Positions 35,601 to 45,737 of a stretch of DNA of 64,000 nt are shown here, in pieces; the stretch's first letter is position 1; every line of letters begins with the position of its first letter. The stretch is from Schistosoma haematobium (Eukaryota > Platyhelminthes > Trematoda > Strigeidida > Schistosomatidae). The notes beneath the pieces are model-generated. The model was not told the DNA's origin. It ran no database searches and saw only the letters and a list, made by a program, of their open reading frames with translations. The translations under genes were made by a program, and so were the position numbers. Where the stretch lies: positions 27,601,536 to 27,665,535 of the forward strand of contig NC_067198.1 in NCBI RefSeq assembly GCF_000699445.3, given 5' to 3'.

Positions 35601-38600
35601 ATCATATGGGATACTGATAGGCATGCCTGTGTTCTAAAATCTGACGAATGTTGAATCTGTGGTCGATGCGGCCACGACCAGGTCTGAAGCCAGCCTGATT
35701 TTCACGTGTTTGCAGTTCACGAGTCTTTGTTGAGCGTCCTGTAGTTATTGAGGCTAGTATTTTAGATGTTATATTAGTCAAACTAATGTACTATGATAGT
35801 CACAGGATGATTTTGGCCTCTTATATATTGGGACAATTAGTGATTGTGATCAGTCAGATGGGATTACGTCCAACTCCCGGATTTTAGTTAAAATATTAGC
35901 TAACCTAATCGTTAAAACTGGACCACCATACTTAGAGACCTCTGGAGCCAATTCATCTGGACCAGCTGCTCTTCCTCGTTTCAGATTAGCTATAGCTTTT
36001 TAAACTTCGATTAGAGTCGGCGGACCTACTTCAGTGTTCCACTCAGGCTGTTTGGAGATGGTGGGTAGCTGTAGAGCAGCTGAACTGCTCCTTAGTGTTC
36101 AACCCATCATTCTAAATATCTAAGAGTGCCGTTATTTCCTAGATTGTCTCACTTACACTTAACTTCTTAATCCCGGTCTCTTCTATTAGTCCGAAAAGCC
36201 GTCTTGTGTTACATACAGCCTCTGTCTTTCCCATATCTTTTGCTTTTGGTTAGCCTAGATCTGATTTGCTTTTGCTCTTCATCGTGTTCGGAGCCTGATG
36301 GGATGAGTTTGCGAGGGTCTATCAGGGCAATAGACTTTGTAGAAATCCACTGATTTTTCGTGGCCCTTTGGTTCAAATCACTAATAGATGGCACTGTTGT
36401 TTCCACAGCTGTTAGTATATCTTTACAAGTAACATCTGGATCAGCCTTGCTTTCAGAATTGCCTAAGTGTGACTTCGTTTGCTCCTAAAATTTACCTTTG
36501 CCCTTCTCATCGCTGACTTCATTTCTAATGGGTCTGTTTAATGTGGCTTTTCTGCATCCAGTGAGGCGCAGGTGAATGCGTGCTCGTATTAGAGCGTGAA
36601 TAGAGTCTAAACATGCACCCCAGAACGAGCAGCAGTCTTCTATCTGGCTTCTCCAAGGATGACTGGTGGCAATATGGCCTATTGGAGTCCATCGTTGGTT
36701 TGTTGCAAGAGATCGTTACGTTAGACGATGTCTCTTCTTATGCTTAAAATTAGTGCTTGTTAAAAATAGACGATTGTTTGAGCACAGTTGCAGCAGACGA
36801 TTACCATTATCTGTTCGCTGATCCGGAATACCTAAATACCTACCTAAATGTATTTCTGTTTGTTTTAAGCTAACCACTTTGGCGTTAGAGTCACCTGCTA
36901 CAAGTACTATGTCTGAGTGTTTAGCTTTTTGAAGCTTCCTGTAAAATTCATCTCACTTCGTCCGGGCTGCAGTCAGTGGGAGTGTAGGTAGAAACGACAT
37001 GTGTCCCTATCCTTCCGAGTTCTTACGGAGCTGTTTATCCGAATAGCACATAAGCGACTGTTAACAGGGATGCATCCCAATAGTGCTTGTTCTGCCCTCA
37101 TATTTAATGCTATGCCCAAACCCGCTAGTTCACGAGATCTAGCATTCAGGCCGCCAGATAAAGGGAGGGTGTATCTCGTTGGCTCCCCGTTTAAGCTAGG
37201 TTAGATCAAGTTTTTAGCATAAACTGTGAGTAATCTTCCAGAGGTGACGATGGTCAAATATCGAGATGTTCAGAAGTTCCTTTTTTAAGAATCTAACGGA
37301 TGGTTTTTCGCTAAAAAATTTGTAGACCTGACATTTTTGAGTGTATTGTAGTGTTACAATGACTTCACCTTGACATATTTTTAAAATTTGGTTACTTAAG
37401 CTCAAATATTTTTACAAAGGGGTACTAGAATATTTATACACTTCATAATGAGAACATGACATAGAGGAAGGAGGGTGAGTATGGTAAATAAAAAAGTAAT
37501 ATGCCGATAAAAATAAGTGGATAAGAATAACACAATAATGGGAGCAGTTCAGTTAAGAAAAACAGAACCGAAGATTGTTTCAGCACGAGGTTCCTCTCAC
37601 TTATATGAAGAAAGTAAGAGTAGATTATACCAGTCCTGTCAATTACTTTTATACTGGGCCATTTCTGATAACGTCTTAAGCCGCTGTGTTGCAATATTTC
37701 CCGGACCCCAACCATGGAGTCTCCAGGTAGCAGATCCTGACCACTATCACCTCCTACCACTAGAGCTGTTTACAGAATGTCACCGGTGAAGAAGTTGATA
37801 AGGAATGGTGGGGTCGGGCAACCATGCCAAGCTCACTGCTTGAATGGAACAATGAGAGGTTTGGTTTTGTGTTCCCACTCTGCCTGAGGTGTTAGTATGT
37901 AGGGGCCTTAAGATGTTAGTTGCAGTTTATGCAGGGTTTTTGTTTCAACTCTGGTGCTTGGTGTGACATGGACGTCAGGAAGATCACAGGTCTTCGGGTA
38001 AAAGCATATTACACAAGTTTTCCGAATCGACATATGGAGAGCGGATGTGTAGAAGCTCACTAAACTTTCGAACGCCGGTCAAATAGAAAACAGACATCCA
38101 TGTTAAGATAAGACGGCCAACCCCTATCTGTTATCCGACCTAGGTTACTGAGCGAACGGTCAAGAAGGCCAGTTCATGTGGCGCACGTGGTCGCAGAAAG
38201 TCTGATACAGAACTTGTATTTGGTGGTGGTATTTAACTTTCAAATCTGACCCTATATCCTTCCAAATTTCAAAATAGTGTTAAACAACTTAGGGTGTAAA
38301 TAATGGAAATTAAACCAAAGAAGAAAATAGTGCACTCACTTGCAACTCAAAAGATGAACCTTTAGCTCCACCAATATCCCAGAAGATAACAGAACGGTCG
38401 GCACTGCAAGAAAATAGACGAGAATTTACACTATCCCAAGCCAGAAAGGATACTGACTGCTCATGACCACGGAGTTCACGAATTACACGACACGTTACTT
38501 GACCATTGACTTGATTAATGCTCAGTAAAGTAATGCGACCGCTGCTATCACCAACAAACACGTAGTGTGAGCCAACATCATATCTGTAGTCGAGAAAACG

Positions 38601-40879
38601 TAAATCCCATAAGTAACAGTAAAACCGTCCGACTATAACAACTACAACGGTCAAGAAATTGAGAAATGAAGATAAAAGGTTTATGTAAAAGTATGAAGCA
38701 AAAAGATGCTGAATCCTACAAGACCATAAACATGGACGTATCTATATTTGTGATACGTCCATGCATTGTGCTAATAATTTACACTACTCTGACTTTAGTA
38801 CCATGAACAAGACTATTATGTTATCTTTTTGCCTCACCATCTAAATTAAAAACATATTTTGCAGAAGAAAATATTTTAGATGTAGACGCAGCATAATCCA
38901 TAAAGATACATTGGATTTATCGATAATATATCAACAAGAAATGATTAGAGTTTTTAAACTGAGTGATTGTCATTGACGCAAAATACCACAAAAATGTATT
39001 GAGATTGCGTGAAGTATTCACATTAAGTAGTTTACTATGATTGATTGATTTGATTTTCATGAGTTTTAATATCCCCAACAAGGTTTTAGGGTGGATATGG
39101 AAAAGCGCCGGTGATTTCGTATCCTACTAGATGTTTGGATACTACCTAGGTATAAGCTGATGCGATAAAAGATACTAACACCATAATATACAACGATTTG
39201 TTAACAAGTTTCCGGAGGCAAGATAGCACTAGCCAAGTAATTAGTTGCTAGCTTTTAAAATGAAGATTGTACATGGTAAATAGTGTTGAACTATATCCAA
39301 CTTATCAGAGATGTACAATCCCCAAATAAAACTTATGAGGAAGGAAAACGATATCAACTGGGATGGTTTTTCAGTGCATTATATTATTTAGTGTGATTTT
39401 GTCCATGGACTCACAACACATTTTTACTATTATTTTTGTTTACTGACAAAAACTCAATCCATAAATTCTAATCAAGACAATTGATGCATAATCGATGAAC
39501 TTATGTGTATTTTGAGTTTATTATACTAAGGTCATTATCAGCAAGCTTTAACTACGAAACTGGTCCTTTTGCTTTAGTTAACAGGGCAGGACAGAAGATA
39601 GCCTCGTTCATTGTATCGAAGTGGTTGAAAAAAAGTGTACGAAAGTAATACAACTCATAAGCTTTGATACTAATTTGAGTGAACTTGAATACTAAATGTG
39701 TGGTCAGATATGGTGATATCTCCATAAAAGTCGTAAGTTGTAGTTGAGTGCGACTAACTAGATAGAGTAAATGATAGATGTTCATTTATGCTAGTTAGAA
39801 TACGGGATTATGTAAGCCTCTAGACATCGATGGAAACTGGATCGCTCCGAAAGCGACTCGTTTCCAAACAAGCAGAAGTATTTAAGTAAGAAATGATTTG
39901 CATACACTATATACAATAAATTTATTTGTGCATGAAGTGGTATATAAGTTAACTGAACATATTTGATTTTACGGTGACTTTTGTTATTATATACGCGATT
40001 TCACTTGGAACTTTGTTAAAGATATTGTGCTTGACAGACACTACAATAGCAGACCTTTGCTACGGTCGAACATAACAGATACTCAATATATTCCGTGTTT
40101 CGCAGAACACATGTACACGGATCCTTAACACAAAAGTCTAAAAAACTATCCTTTAGTCTCACTCGAGATATGAGAAACGATTTTTTCAACAAAAGAGAAT
40201 TCTTTTGTGTTTCATTAATAAGTCCGCAAAAGTCTAGAGAGTAATGTTTTAGATCCCACGTAAATATTTGCCAACCAAACCACACAAAGTAGGCAAGCTG
40301 TCATGATAAAAACAATCCACCTACTCCAAACAAGTGGCTGAGTGCTCTAAATTATGTTCACATATACGTCTACCACTATTGGTCGAATACCATGCGACAG
40401 TACGATCTTTTGAAGCAGATACAACCCAACCCATATCTGGGGTGCAAACGATCCCAGTTGTCCTAGCAGTATGAGAGAGATAGTCTCTTTTGTGTTCAAT
40501 ATGATTCAAATCTTCAGCAACGTCATATTCTACAACCGTCCCATTCTCCAAACCAACGAATAATCTGTGTAATTCGGCAGAATACGTGATACAGGTAATG
40601 GGACCTAGTAATCAAAGCACTAATGTAATGGAACGTACTGGGTAGCAGCTCGATAACTGTTGGCCAGAACTTCCCAGTATCTCTCCTGACCCAAATCCTC
40701 AAAGTGCTAAAAATTTAGTCAGGAAAATATGCAACTTGCCGATCCTCTGATCCTGTGACAATAGAGTCTCTACCAGGAATAAAGATCGCATCATTTACAC
40801 CACAAGAGAGTCCGTCGATTTTGAATACTAGTTCCGGCTTCGTAATCTGGCGAGAAGGATCCTGAATAACAGCTGCCAT
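29586..40879 (-). CDS. WDFY2: WD repeat and FYVE domain protein (WDFY1/2 ortholog), eight exons
   Basis: Exons on - are 40879-40740, 40706-40639, 40604-40325, 38583-38340, 34236-33985, 32334-32204, 31087-30985 and 29627-29586 (stop). Every junction is in phase and the sum is 1,260 nt, or 419 residues, close to the human proteins. WD repeats include SEDRTLRIWVRRDTGKFWP, GLENGTVVEYD, SASKDRTVAWY, SADRSVIFWDIGG and SGGLDGYLIFW. The FYVE domain spans about residues 300-367, with zinc pairs CHSC, CRRC, CDKC and CNQC, the basic motif RQHHCRRCG, and RIC in place of RVC. A last WD blade (GKDRIIKVWDIK) follows. The family binds PI3P on early endosomes. All exons are open despite retroelements in introns 4 and 6. 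The sequence ttcttacag directly before the ATG could be a cis- or spliced-leader acceptor. WDFY1 versus WDFY2 cannot be decided. Confidence 0.93.
29979..30022 (-). repeat. Repeat D, short dispersed motif copy 1
   Basis: On - this reads tggagttttgttctctgagc and then tggatgg. A similar string (tggagttttgttatctgagc) occurs on + at about 50196-50225. It lies in WDFY intron 7 and probably belongs to an unlisted mobile element. Confidence 0.4.
30985..31087 (-). CDS. WDFY2: WDFY exon 7
   Basis: This 103-nt exon encodes SLAISFDARHPVTCIRVEES and ends LLLTVGKDRIIK. It matches the start of the last WD blade that follows FYVE in this family. The acceptor is gccgcag and the donor gtaact. Confidence 0.88.
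31167..31657 (+). repeat. Repeat A, copy 3, in WDFY intron 6
   Basis: This is the longest continuous copy, 491 bp, bounded by a 13-bp direct repeat with one mismatch: AAAATTTACCATA at 31154-31166 and AAAATGTACCATA at 31658-31670. It lies antisense or sense to WDFY depending on the true orientation of the repeat, which is not known. It avoids the exons. Confidence 0.82.
32204..32334 (-). CDS. WDFY2: WDFY exon 6 (FYVE zinc finger core)
   Basis: This 131-nt exon begins exactly with HHCRRCGHAVCDKC after a ttttag acceptor. It continues to MGFEKDVRICNQCF and ends at donor gtatgt. It supplies six of the eight zinc cysteines. It is too short to stand out as an open frame and was found by its motif. 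Confidence 0.92.
33149..33443 (+). repeat. Repeat B, copy 2 (solo-LTR-like), in WDFY intron 5
   Basis: It matches 9985-10284 along about 300 bp, including tgttagcaggacatag, ccaatcagcactag, gatacttgg and a TATAAATA segment. It begins with TG. A solo LTR of a Gypsy-class element is the likeliest reading. Confidence 0.5.
33985..34236 (-). CDS. WDFY2: WDFY exon 5 (WD blade and first FYVE zinc pair)
   Basis: This 252-nt exon in phase 0 encodes GHSKEVSSICWW, SGGLDGYLIFWF and then the FYVE start CHSCSGPFFWNVRKMW, ending GVRQ before gtattc. Confidence 0.93.
34462..38240 (-). mobile_element. Composite retrocopy inserted in WDFY intron 4
   Basis: Reading on -, it starts at 38240 with the deleted copy known from 17171-17931. 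It then has a short joining segment (tactcaccctcc...cattatga), the segment of 26002-26254, and the degenerate RTE copy to its 3' end (GGCTAACTGAC, about 34478). A 10-bp direct repeat with one mismatch, CAAATCAGAC at 34452-34461 and CAAATCTGAC at 38241-38250, flanks it. About 16 extra bases lie between the RTE tail and the left repeat. It lacks both the 18.15-kb RTE element and repeat A. It is sense relative to WDFY. Confidence 0.85.
38340..38583 (-). CDS. WDFY2: WDFY exon 4
   Basis: This 244-nt exon encodes YDVGSHYVFVGDSSGRITLL, then RGHEQSVSFLAWD, then SADRSVIFWDIGG. The acceptor is ctacag and the donor is gtgagt, the latter in phase 0. Confidence 0.93.
40325..40604 (-). CDS. WDFY2: WDFY exon 3
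   Basis: This 280-nt exon covers WD blades two and three (CITYSAELHRLFVGLENGTV, then TPDMGWVVSASKDRTVAWYS). The donor gtaggt is in phase 2. Confidence 0.92.
40605..40638 (-). other. 34-nt intron 2 of WDFY
   Basis: A GT-AG intron (gtacgt...ttactag). Only this donor keeps the frame; the nearby alternative two bases downstream of it would break the conserved WD blade. Confidence 0.82.
40639..40706 (-). CDS. WDFY2: WDFY exon 2
   Basis: This 68-nt exon encodes TLRIWVRRDTGKFWPTVIEL and ends LLP. The donor gtacgt is in phase 1 and joins the next exon to give LPSPITCITY, matching family spacing. Confidence 0.85.
40707..40739 (-). other. 33-nt GC-AG intron 1 of WDFY
   Basis: The intron runs from gcaagt to tttttag. 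Removing it joins GAT CG to C ACT TTG and gives the conserved SEDRTLRIW block. The donor is GC with an otherwise strong consensus. This is among the shortest intron sizes expected in any animal but is normal at the 5' end of schistosome genes. Confidence 0.8.
40740..40879 (-). CDS. WDFY2: WDFY exon 1 (start codon exon)
   Basis: ATG at 40879-40877 encodes MAAVIQDPSRQITKPELVFK, and the exon ends in GAGGATCG before a GC donor (gcaagt). It contains the first half of the first WD blade (IVTGSEDR). The alternative frame across it (40828-41073) is a shadow. Confidence 0.85.
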
Positions 40880-41219
40880 CTGTAAGAACGTAGCACGCTA
40901 GTCAAATAGCCACGTTTTTGTAGCTCACTGTCATGTTCAAGTACACGAACTGAATTAAGATTCAAGAAAGAAGGCACAAGACGTATTTTGTTACTCGAAT
41001 AATGTATTTCTGTATTTTCAGTATATAATCTTGCATGAATCGACTGAAGAGTGAACACTACATCACTCAGCATATTTTAAGGGTTGGTCACACATTTCAA
41101 AAAGTAATATACAACAGACATACCGTTTGTTCTTGATTTGTGAAACGATATATTATGTTATTTTCGTTTTAATGACCTACTGGTAATTCATAATAAGATG
41201 TTATCCTTAGTCCTTAAGA

Positions 41220-42120
41220 ATATGTCAAGTTTCCTCCTAGAGGACTCCTGGGAAGTCGCTTGGACTAGTTCAGTCGGCAGCGAATTCCAGCATTTGACAA
41301 CTCTTAAGGAGTAGAAGTTGTGTCTTTAGTCCGTTCTCCTATGTTGTATCTCCGGTTTCTGGGTGTTACTCCTTAGGTTTGTGTTGGAGCTAAACTTTAG
41401 TAGGTGTTTAAAGGGATGTCCAGAAGTGTTAGGTCACCTCTAAGACGCCTATACTGTAGTGGGTAAAGTCTAAGTGACTGGAGACGCTCTTCATAGGGCT
41501 TGAATTTGGGTCCTCAAACCGTTGGATACACTACAGAGTGTCCTTATCCTTTTGGAGTGAGGGAGGATATAATATGTTTCCGTGCTCTAAATGGGGACAA
41601 ATAAAACTGTTGAAGATTATGTGGAAAGTTCTACCATCAAACTGGCCAAAAATGCGCTTCAATGTTATCAGTGCAAGGTTTGCTCGAAAAGCATTTCTGT
41701 CACAGTTAGCGTAGGACTTTAAATTGTAGGGTACCAAGACTCCTAAATTTTTTCAACTCGGGATACTACTAGAGAGGAGTTTCTTGGGTTGTAACTGTAG
41801 TCTACAACATACCGCAGATGGACCACTTTACACTTTGAAGTGTTAAAGGTTAGTCCGTTATCGTCCGCCCAACTTTGAAGCCGAGTCGGATCCTCCTGAA
41901 GTACTTGTATATCGTCTTGGTTGCGTATCTCTCTCCAAGGTTTCACGTCATCAGCAACAAGTACACCTTGTACAATGATATTTCTTCCAAGGAAAAACTT
42001 CTCACGAGATTCTTCAGGGGTGTTTCGGATGAGATCGCGCCCAGAATACAGTGTGTCGGGCAGTATTCTTACGTTCCCATCGGATTTCAGTTAACGACTA
42101 GCTAACAGGACACCCTCTAC
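41220..42120 (-). mobile_element. CR1-class element, 3' part of RT and thumb
   Basis: On - the frames read LVADDVKPW (catalytic ADD), LQEDPTRLQSWADDNGLTFN, TSKCKVVHLR, then after a frameshift VPYNLKSYANCDRNAFRANL and FICPHLEHGNILYPPS. The end is WNSLPTELVQA-like. These are the CR1 palm end and thumb in order. Together with the ORF1-like frame at 42277-43029 this is one element that lost the endonuclease and most of the RT palm. Confidence 0.8.
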
Positions 42121-42276
42121 GTCGGTAGAATTCTTAAGTGTTGCACGAAGTAGCCTCAGGTGATTTTGATGCTAAGATTCTTTTCCCCAAGTGAGTCGCG
42201 TGACCGTCAAAGGCTCTGTTCTAGGAAGTTCAAGCTTCTTGTTCAATTCTCCCCAGAGCATCATGTCACTTTTGTC

Positions 42277-43029
42277 CTACAAACTGAGAGGAAGGTCAGG
42301 GTTGTCTTTGAGGTTCATGGTTATGGGAGAGTCATCACGAACCGTTATTGTTTTACCAGGTTTTCCGTTGAGTTCAGGTTCAGCACCTTGTTGTTTGGAG
42401 GTCGAAGCGCATTTCCGATTCCTAGGCTCTTTCATGACCGGACGGATATTCTTGGGGGTAGATTGTGCGACCAAATTACCAGTTGATTTTCGTACAGTAT
42501 TTGGGATGTTCAGCTTAGACGATGACTCCTGATCCTTTTTAGCTCTGTTAATGTGGTTCCAATCACCTACAGAGTTTTTGGGAACCACTGTTGCATTCAA
42601 GGACCATGAGCTGGGAGACCCGAGTTTGCTAATGGAGTCTATTACCGTAGACGTTATGATGGTGCTGAGTTTTAGCATGTCATCACTAGTGCTAATGCAT
42701 GCTCCATCCATAGTAGACCTGTCGACGTCCCTATTCTTGTTTTCGTTGCGCCTCCTTGTTTGTCTACCCATTTTATGACTGTCTTTTTCCAAGTTTGCTG
42801 ACAACTTATTCCTCAGACCTGTCAATAGGACAATGATGTTACTCAGCAAAACTACATCATCCGTGTTGTATGTAACACATACCCACTTATGATCCGACTT
42901 GCTGACTCTGTTTTAAGCAGTTGGTGTGAGATCTGTGCACGCTTCATGGAACCAACCTTTGCAATCACCGCCCTGCATACCAGATGTAACAGCAAGACGG
43001 CATCCAGGTCGTTTGCATGAATTTTTCAT
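42277..43029 (-). pseudogene. CR1 ORF1-like protein with PHD-type finger, one in-frame stop
   Basis: The frame from ATG 43029 to 42277 (about 250 codons) has one TAA near codon 39. The N-terminus has the order C..PGC...CKGWFHEAC...WVC, which resembles a PHD-type zinc finger as found in ORF1 of CR1-class elements; one late Cys is replaced by Tyr. The remainder is hydrophilic and rich in Lys, Asn and Ser (MGRQTRRRNENKNRD...). ORF1 proteins bind RNA or chromatin and assist retrotransposition. It lies directly upstream of the RT remnant at 41220-42120 on the same strand, which supports the assignment. Confidence 0.65.
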
Positions 43030-43899
43030 GACTATATTGACGTAAACTGTATTACGGATGCTAGAAAAAGCCTAAGACCGTTAAACAAGACACTTAAAAG
43101 CACACTAAAAATGGGCAAAAACGAATAAAAACGGATGTGATGGACTGAACTAGCCTTCACGTGAAAAACTGAAAAAAACGAATAGTAAGCTGAGGCAAAG
43201 TCACAGTTAACTATTAAATTTGGTGAAACTAAAAAAAGTAACCTACCGGACGTATAGCTTAGAATAGATTCTTTAGATCATAAATGGTACTTATGTTGTG
43301 TAAGAACACAGCAAAAGTTTGAGAAATGCAAATCGCATTAGGACTAAACTTCTCGTCTGAATTTCAGTGAAGTACACTGACTCACTTTTCAGAAATAGCC
43401 CCAGTGGATTCGTAGCAGTATATGAATCCCTAGAACAGGTGGATATAAAGAGCCGTTCGCTGAATAAATTGGTTTCATATCAACGTTATTCGAGTACATT
43501 TCAACGAGATTATCCCAGTGCCAACATCAGCAGATAATGATTGGCTCGTAATATATATTTCATTTTGGTTTATCATCGAGTATAATACATAAACTCTTTA
43601 GTCGTTGCAGGTGCTTGTGCTGGTGAATAAACTAAAAATAGCAGTTTGATAAGCCCTTGACATTGATACTCACCTCATTATTTTTACTGTACACACTCCT
43701 AACTGACGCTGCTTTGCCAAGCATCATTAACAAATCACGTTTCAACACGCCTCGTTGAGAATCTCTTGTGCAAAACTAGTCTGTTTAGGTTGCACATACT
43801 TAAACGCATCGGCCGATATTAAAAGTTATCTTCGCATCTTTTCATTTTCAGCTTCTGATCTGGTTGAACTTTGGATTTTTACATAAAGAGAAAATTAGG

Positions 43900-44330
43900 A
43901 TAATAGCATTGACAAACACTAAAAATCCATGACATCTTCATTGATGAGTCTCTATGTGATCTGGTGCATCAATTTGTAAACTATGTCTTTTACCTTCAGC
44001 AAATCATTATTTCCGCAAATGCTGTAAACTAAAGTACCATATTCAAGAATGGGATGATATACTTTTGACTTATTAGCAATCTAGATTCGATGTTTTTGAA
44101 ATCGATCACAATGAATCATACAAGCATTCTTGCTTTTAATACTTGAGATGCAATGTCCTCGAAAATTTTCGTACTGTTGCCATTCCTTAAACCCGAGTCG
44201 CAAACAATGTTTTTAGGTTTCAAAACGTGCTTGTGTAGTATCAGATTTAGGTTAGGGCTGCAATTAATGTAAATGAATCCACTTTTATTAACATTCAGTG
44301 TCAGATTCCGCAACACGGCCTATTCGTATA
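43900..44330 (-). mobile_element. Decayed non-LTR RT tail
   Basis: On - the readable pieces are TLNVNKSGFIYINCSPNLN, KARMLV and then HPILEYGTLVYS, which resembles the CR1 thumb block RPILEYASxVWS. Several stops intervene. It is more decayed than the neighbour at 41.2-43 kb and is probably a separate insertion. Confidence 0.45.
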
Positions 44331-45682
44331 ACTTGTTCTTGTATTCTTGGATTACTGTTGAAATATAGCCTTCTTTGGTAGGAGACGAGAATGAATAACC
44401 CAAGCTTAGGCCGTCAGCAGAAGAGAATCTTGAGCATATCTGGAAAGGTTTGAACTGGTCTAGGCGTGTCCATTTCTGGGGGAATCCAGTAGTAAGATTC
44501 CTTAAAGCTGTTAAAAATTATACATTATTGTGCCTCTTTCTCAAGTTTAGCTGAACATGTTTGAGACAATTCTGACGATATTGTGAACTTTGATGATGAT
44601 GACGAATTAAGAAGAGAGAAATGGACGGAAAATCGTTGCAGATATATGATAAATAAATGCGTAAATGTAAAATGGGACCAACATTTGTCCGTTTGAGGAA
44701 TTTTTTAATTGTGGATTTTTTGGACAGATACACTTTACATACCAAAGTAATATACGGCCTTCCATATTCAGGATCAAACAATTAGAATGAGTATTGCATA
44801 TTTTACATATAAAATGAAAGTCGGCATCAGTTTAAATAGGAGGGTTGAAACGAGAATTAATGCCACCCAGAATTAATGTGATACTTTATGATCAATATGT
44901 GTGGGACAGTTTTAAGGTGAAAGCACTGGCCAGAAGCTATAGCGAACTCACCGAATTGAACGGGAAGCTCCGGAAAAAGGATTACAGCATCCGAAGGCAA
45001 TTCAAGGGATTATATGCAAATTTTGCAGCTTCATTCCTCATCTGATGCGACTATACGTTTTTGAAAGTGTTAGATTGAGGTTCAAATTAAACAATTAATT
45101 CCAATAAGTATGTGAGTTATAGCGTCCAGATACAATTTCATGAATGGCATGTACAATTTCAAGTATTATTCGTTGTCATATAGGATTATTTATCTTTTGA
45201 AAGTGCTAGATTAAGGTTCTGTTAAATGGTCAAAACAGTTATATAATTATGTTCACATGACTACGTGATTTGAAGTTGTTGGATTGTAATCCTAACGTAC
45301 AACAAAACATATACCGAATGTTAATATTTCTGGAAAGATTTGTTTTCCATAATGTCAACAGAAAATACTGTTTTATTCTCGGCTAAGACTAGAAGAGAAG
45401 ACCACATGCCTCGGTAGGCGAGTAACGTTCTGCTGTTTGAGCGCTGGGTTGTTATCGAATGCCTACTGTCAGGTATGGACTTAAGCGTCTGAAGTTGCTT
45501 GTAATAGAACGACTTGGTAAAGTAGCGAGACCAACGTAAAGTGGGAAACAAGCTTCCCAGACGTACGATACATTGTAGAAAACCTCAATATCATTGAATG
45601 ATTTTGCCAGTACCAATCATAAAGAGCCAGAGATAAACAAAATTTTCCACCTCACAAACGTGAGTGGATCGTTACCGAAACG

Positions 45683-45737
45683 CCACCGACCAATGTTTGC
45701 TGGTTAGTAACGCCATCCTCCACCCATAATGATGTTA
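45683..45737 (+). repeat. Repeat C, copy 1
   Basis: The block tgtttgctggttagtaacgc and a following ataatgatgtta match 46940-46988 with a few differences. The function and full extent are unknown. Confidence 0.45.

Noticed and set aside
34462..38240. Spliced retrocopy (processed transcript) as the explanation for the missing segments
   Set aside because: The junctions lack GT and AG at the expected ends, and one junction coincides exactly with the repeat A target duplication, so a pre-insertion state explains it better.
40828..41073. 81-codon - frame overlapping WDFY exon 1
   Set aside because: It is in another frame and conflicts with the exon 1 reading that completes the first WD blade.
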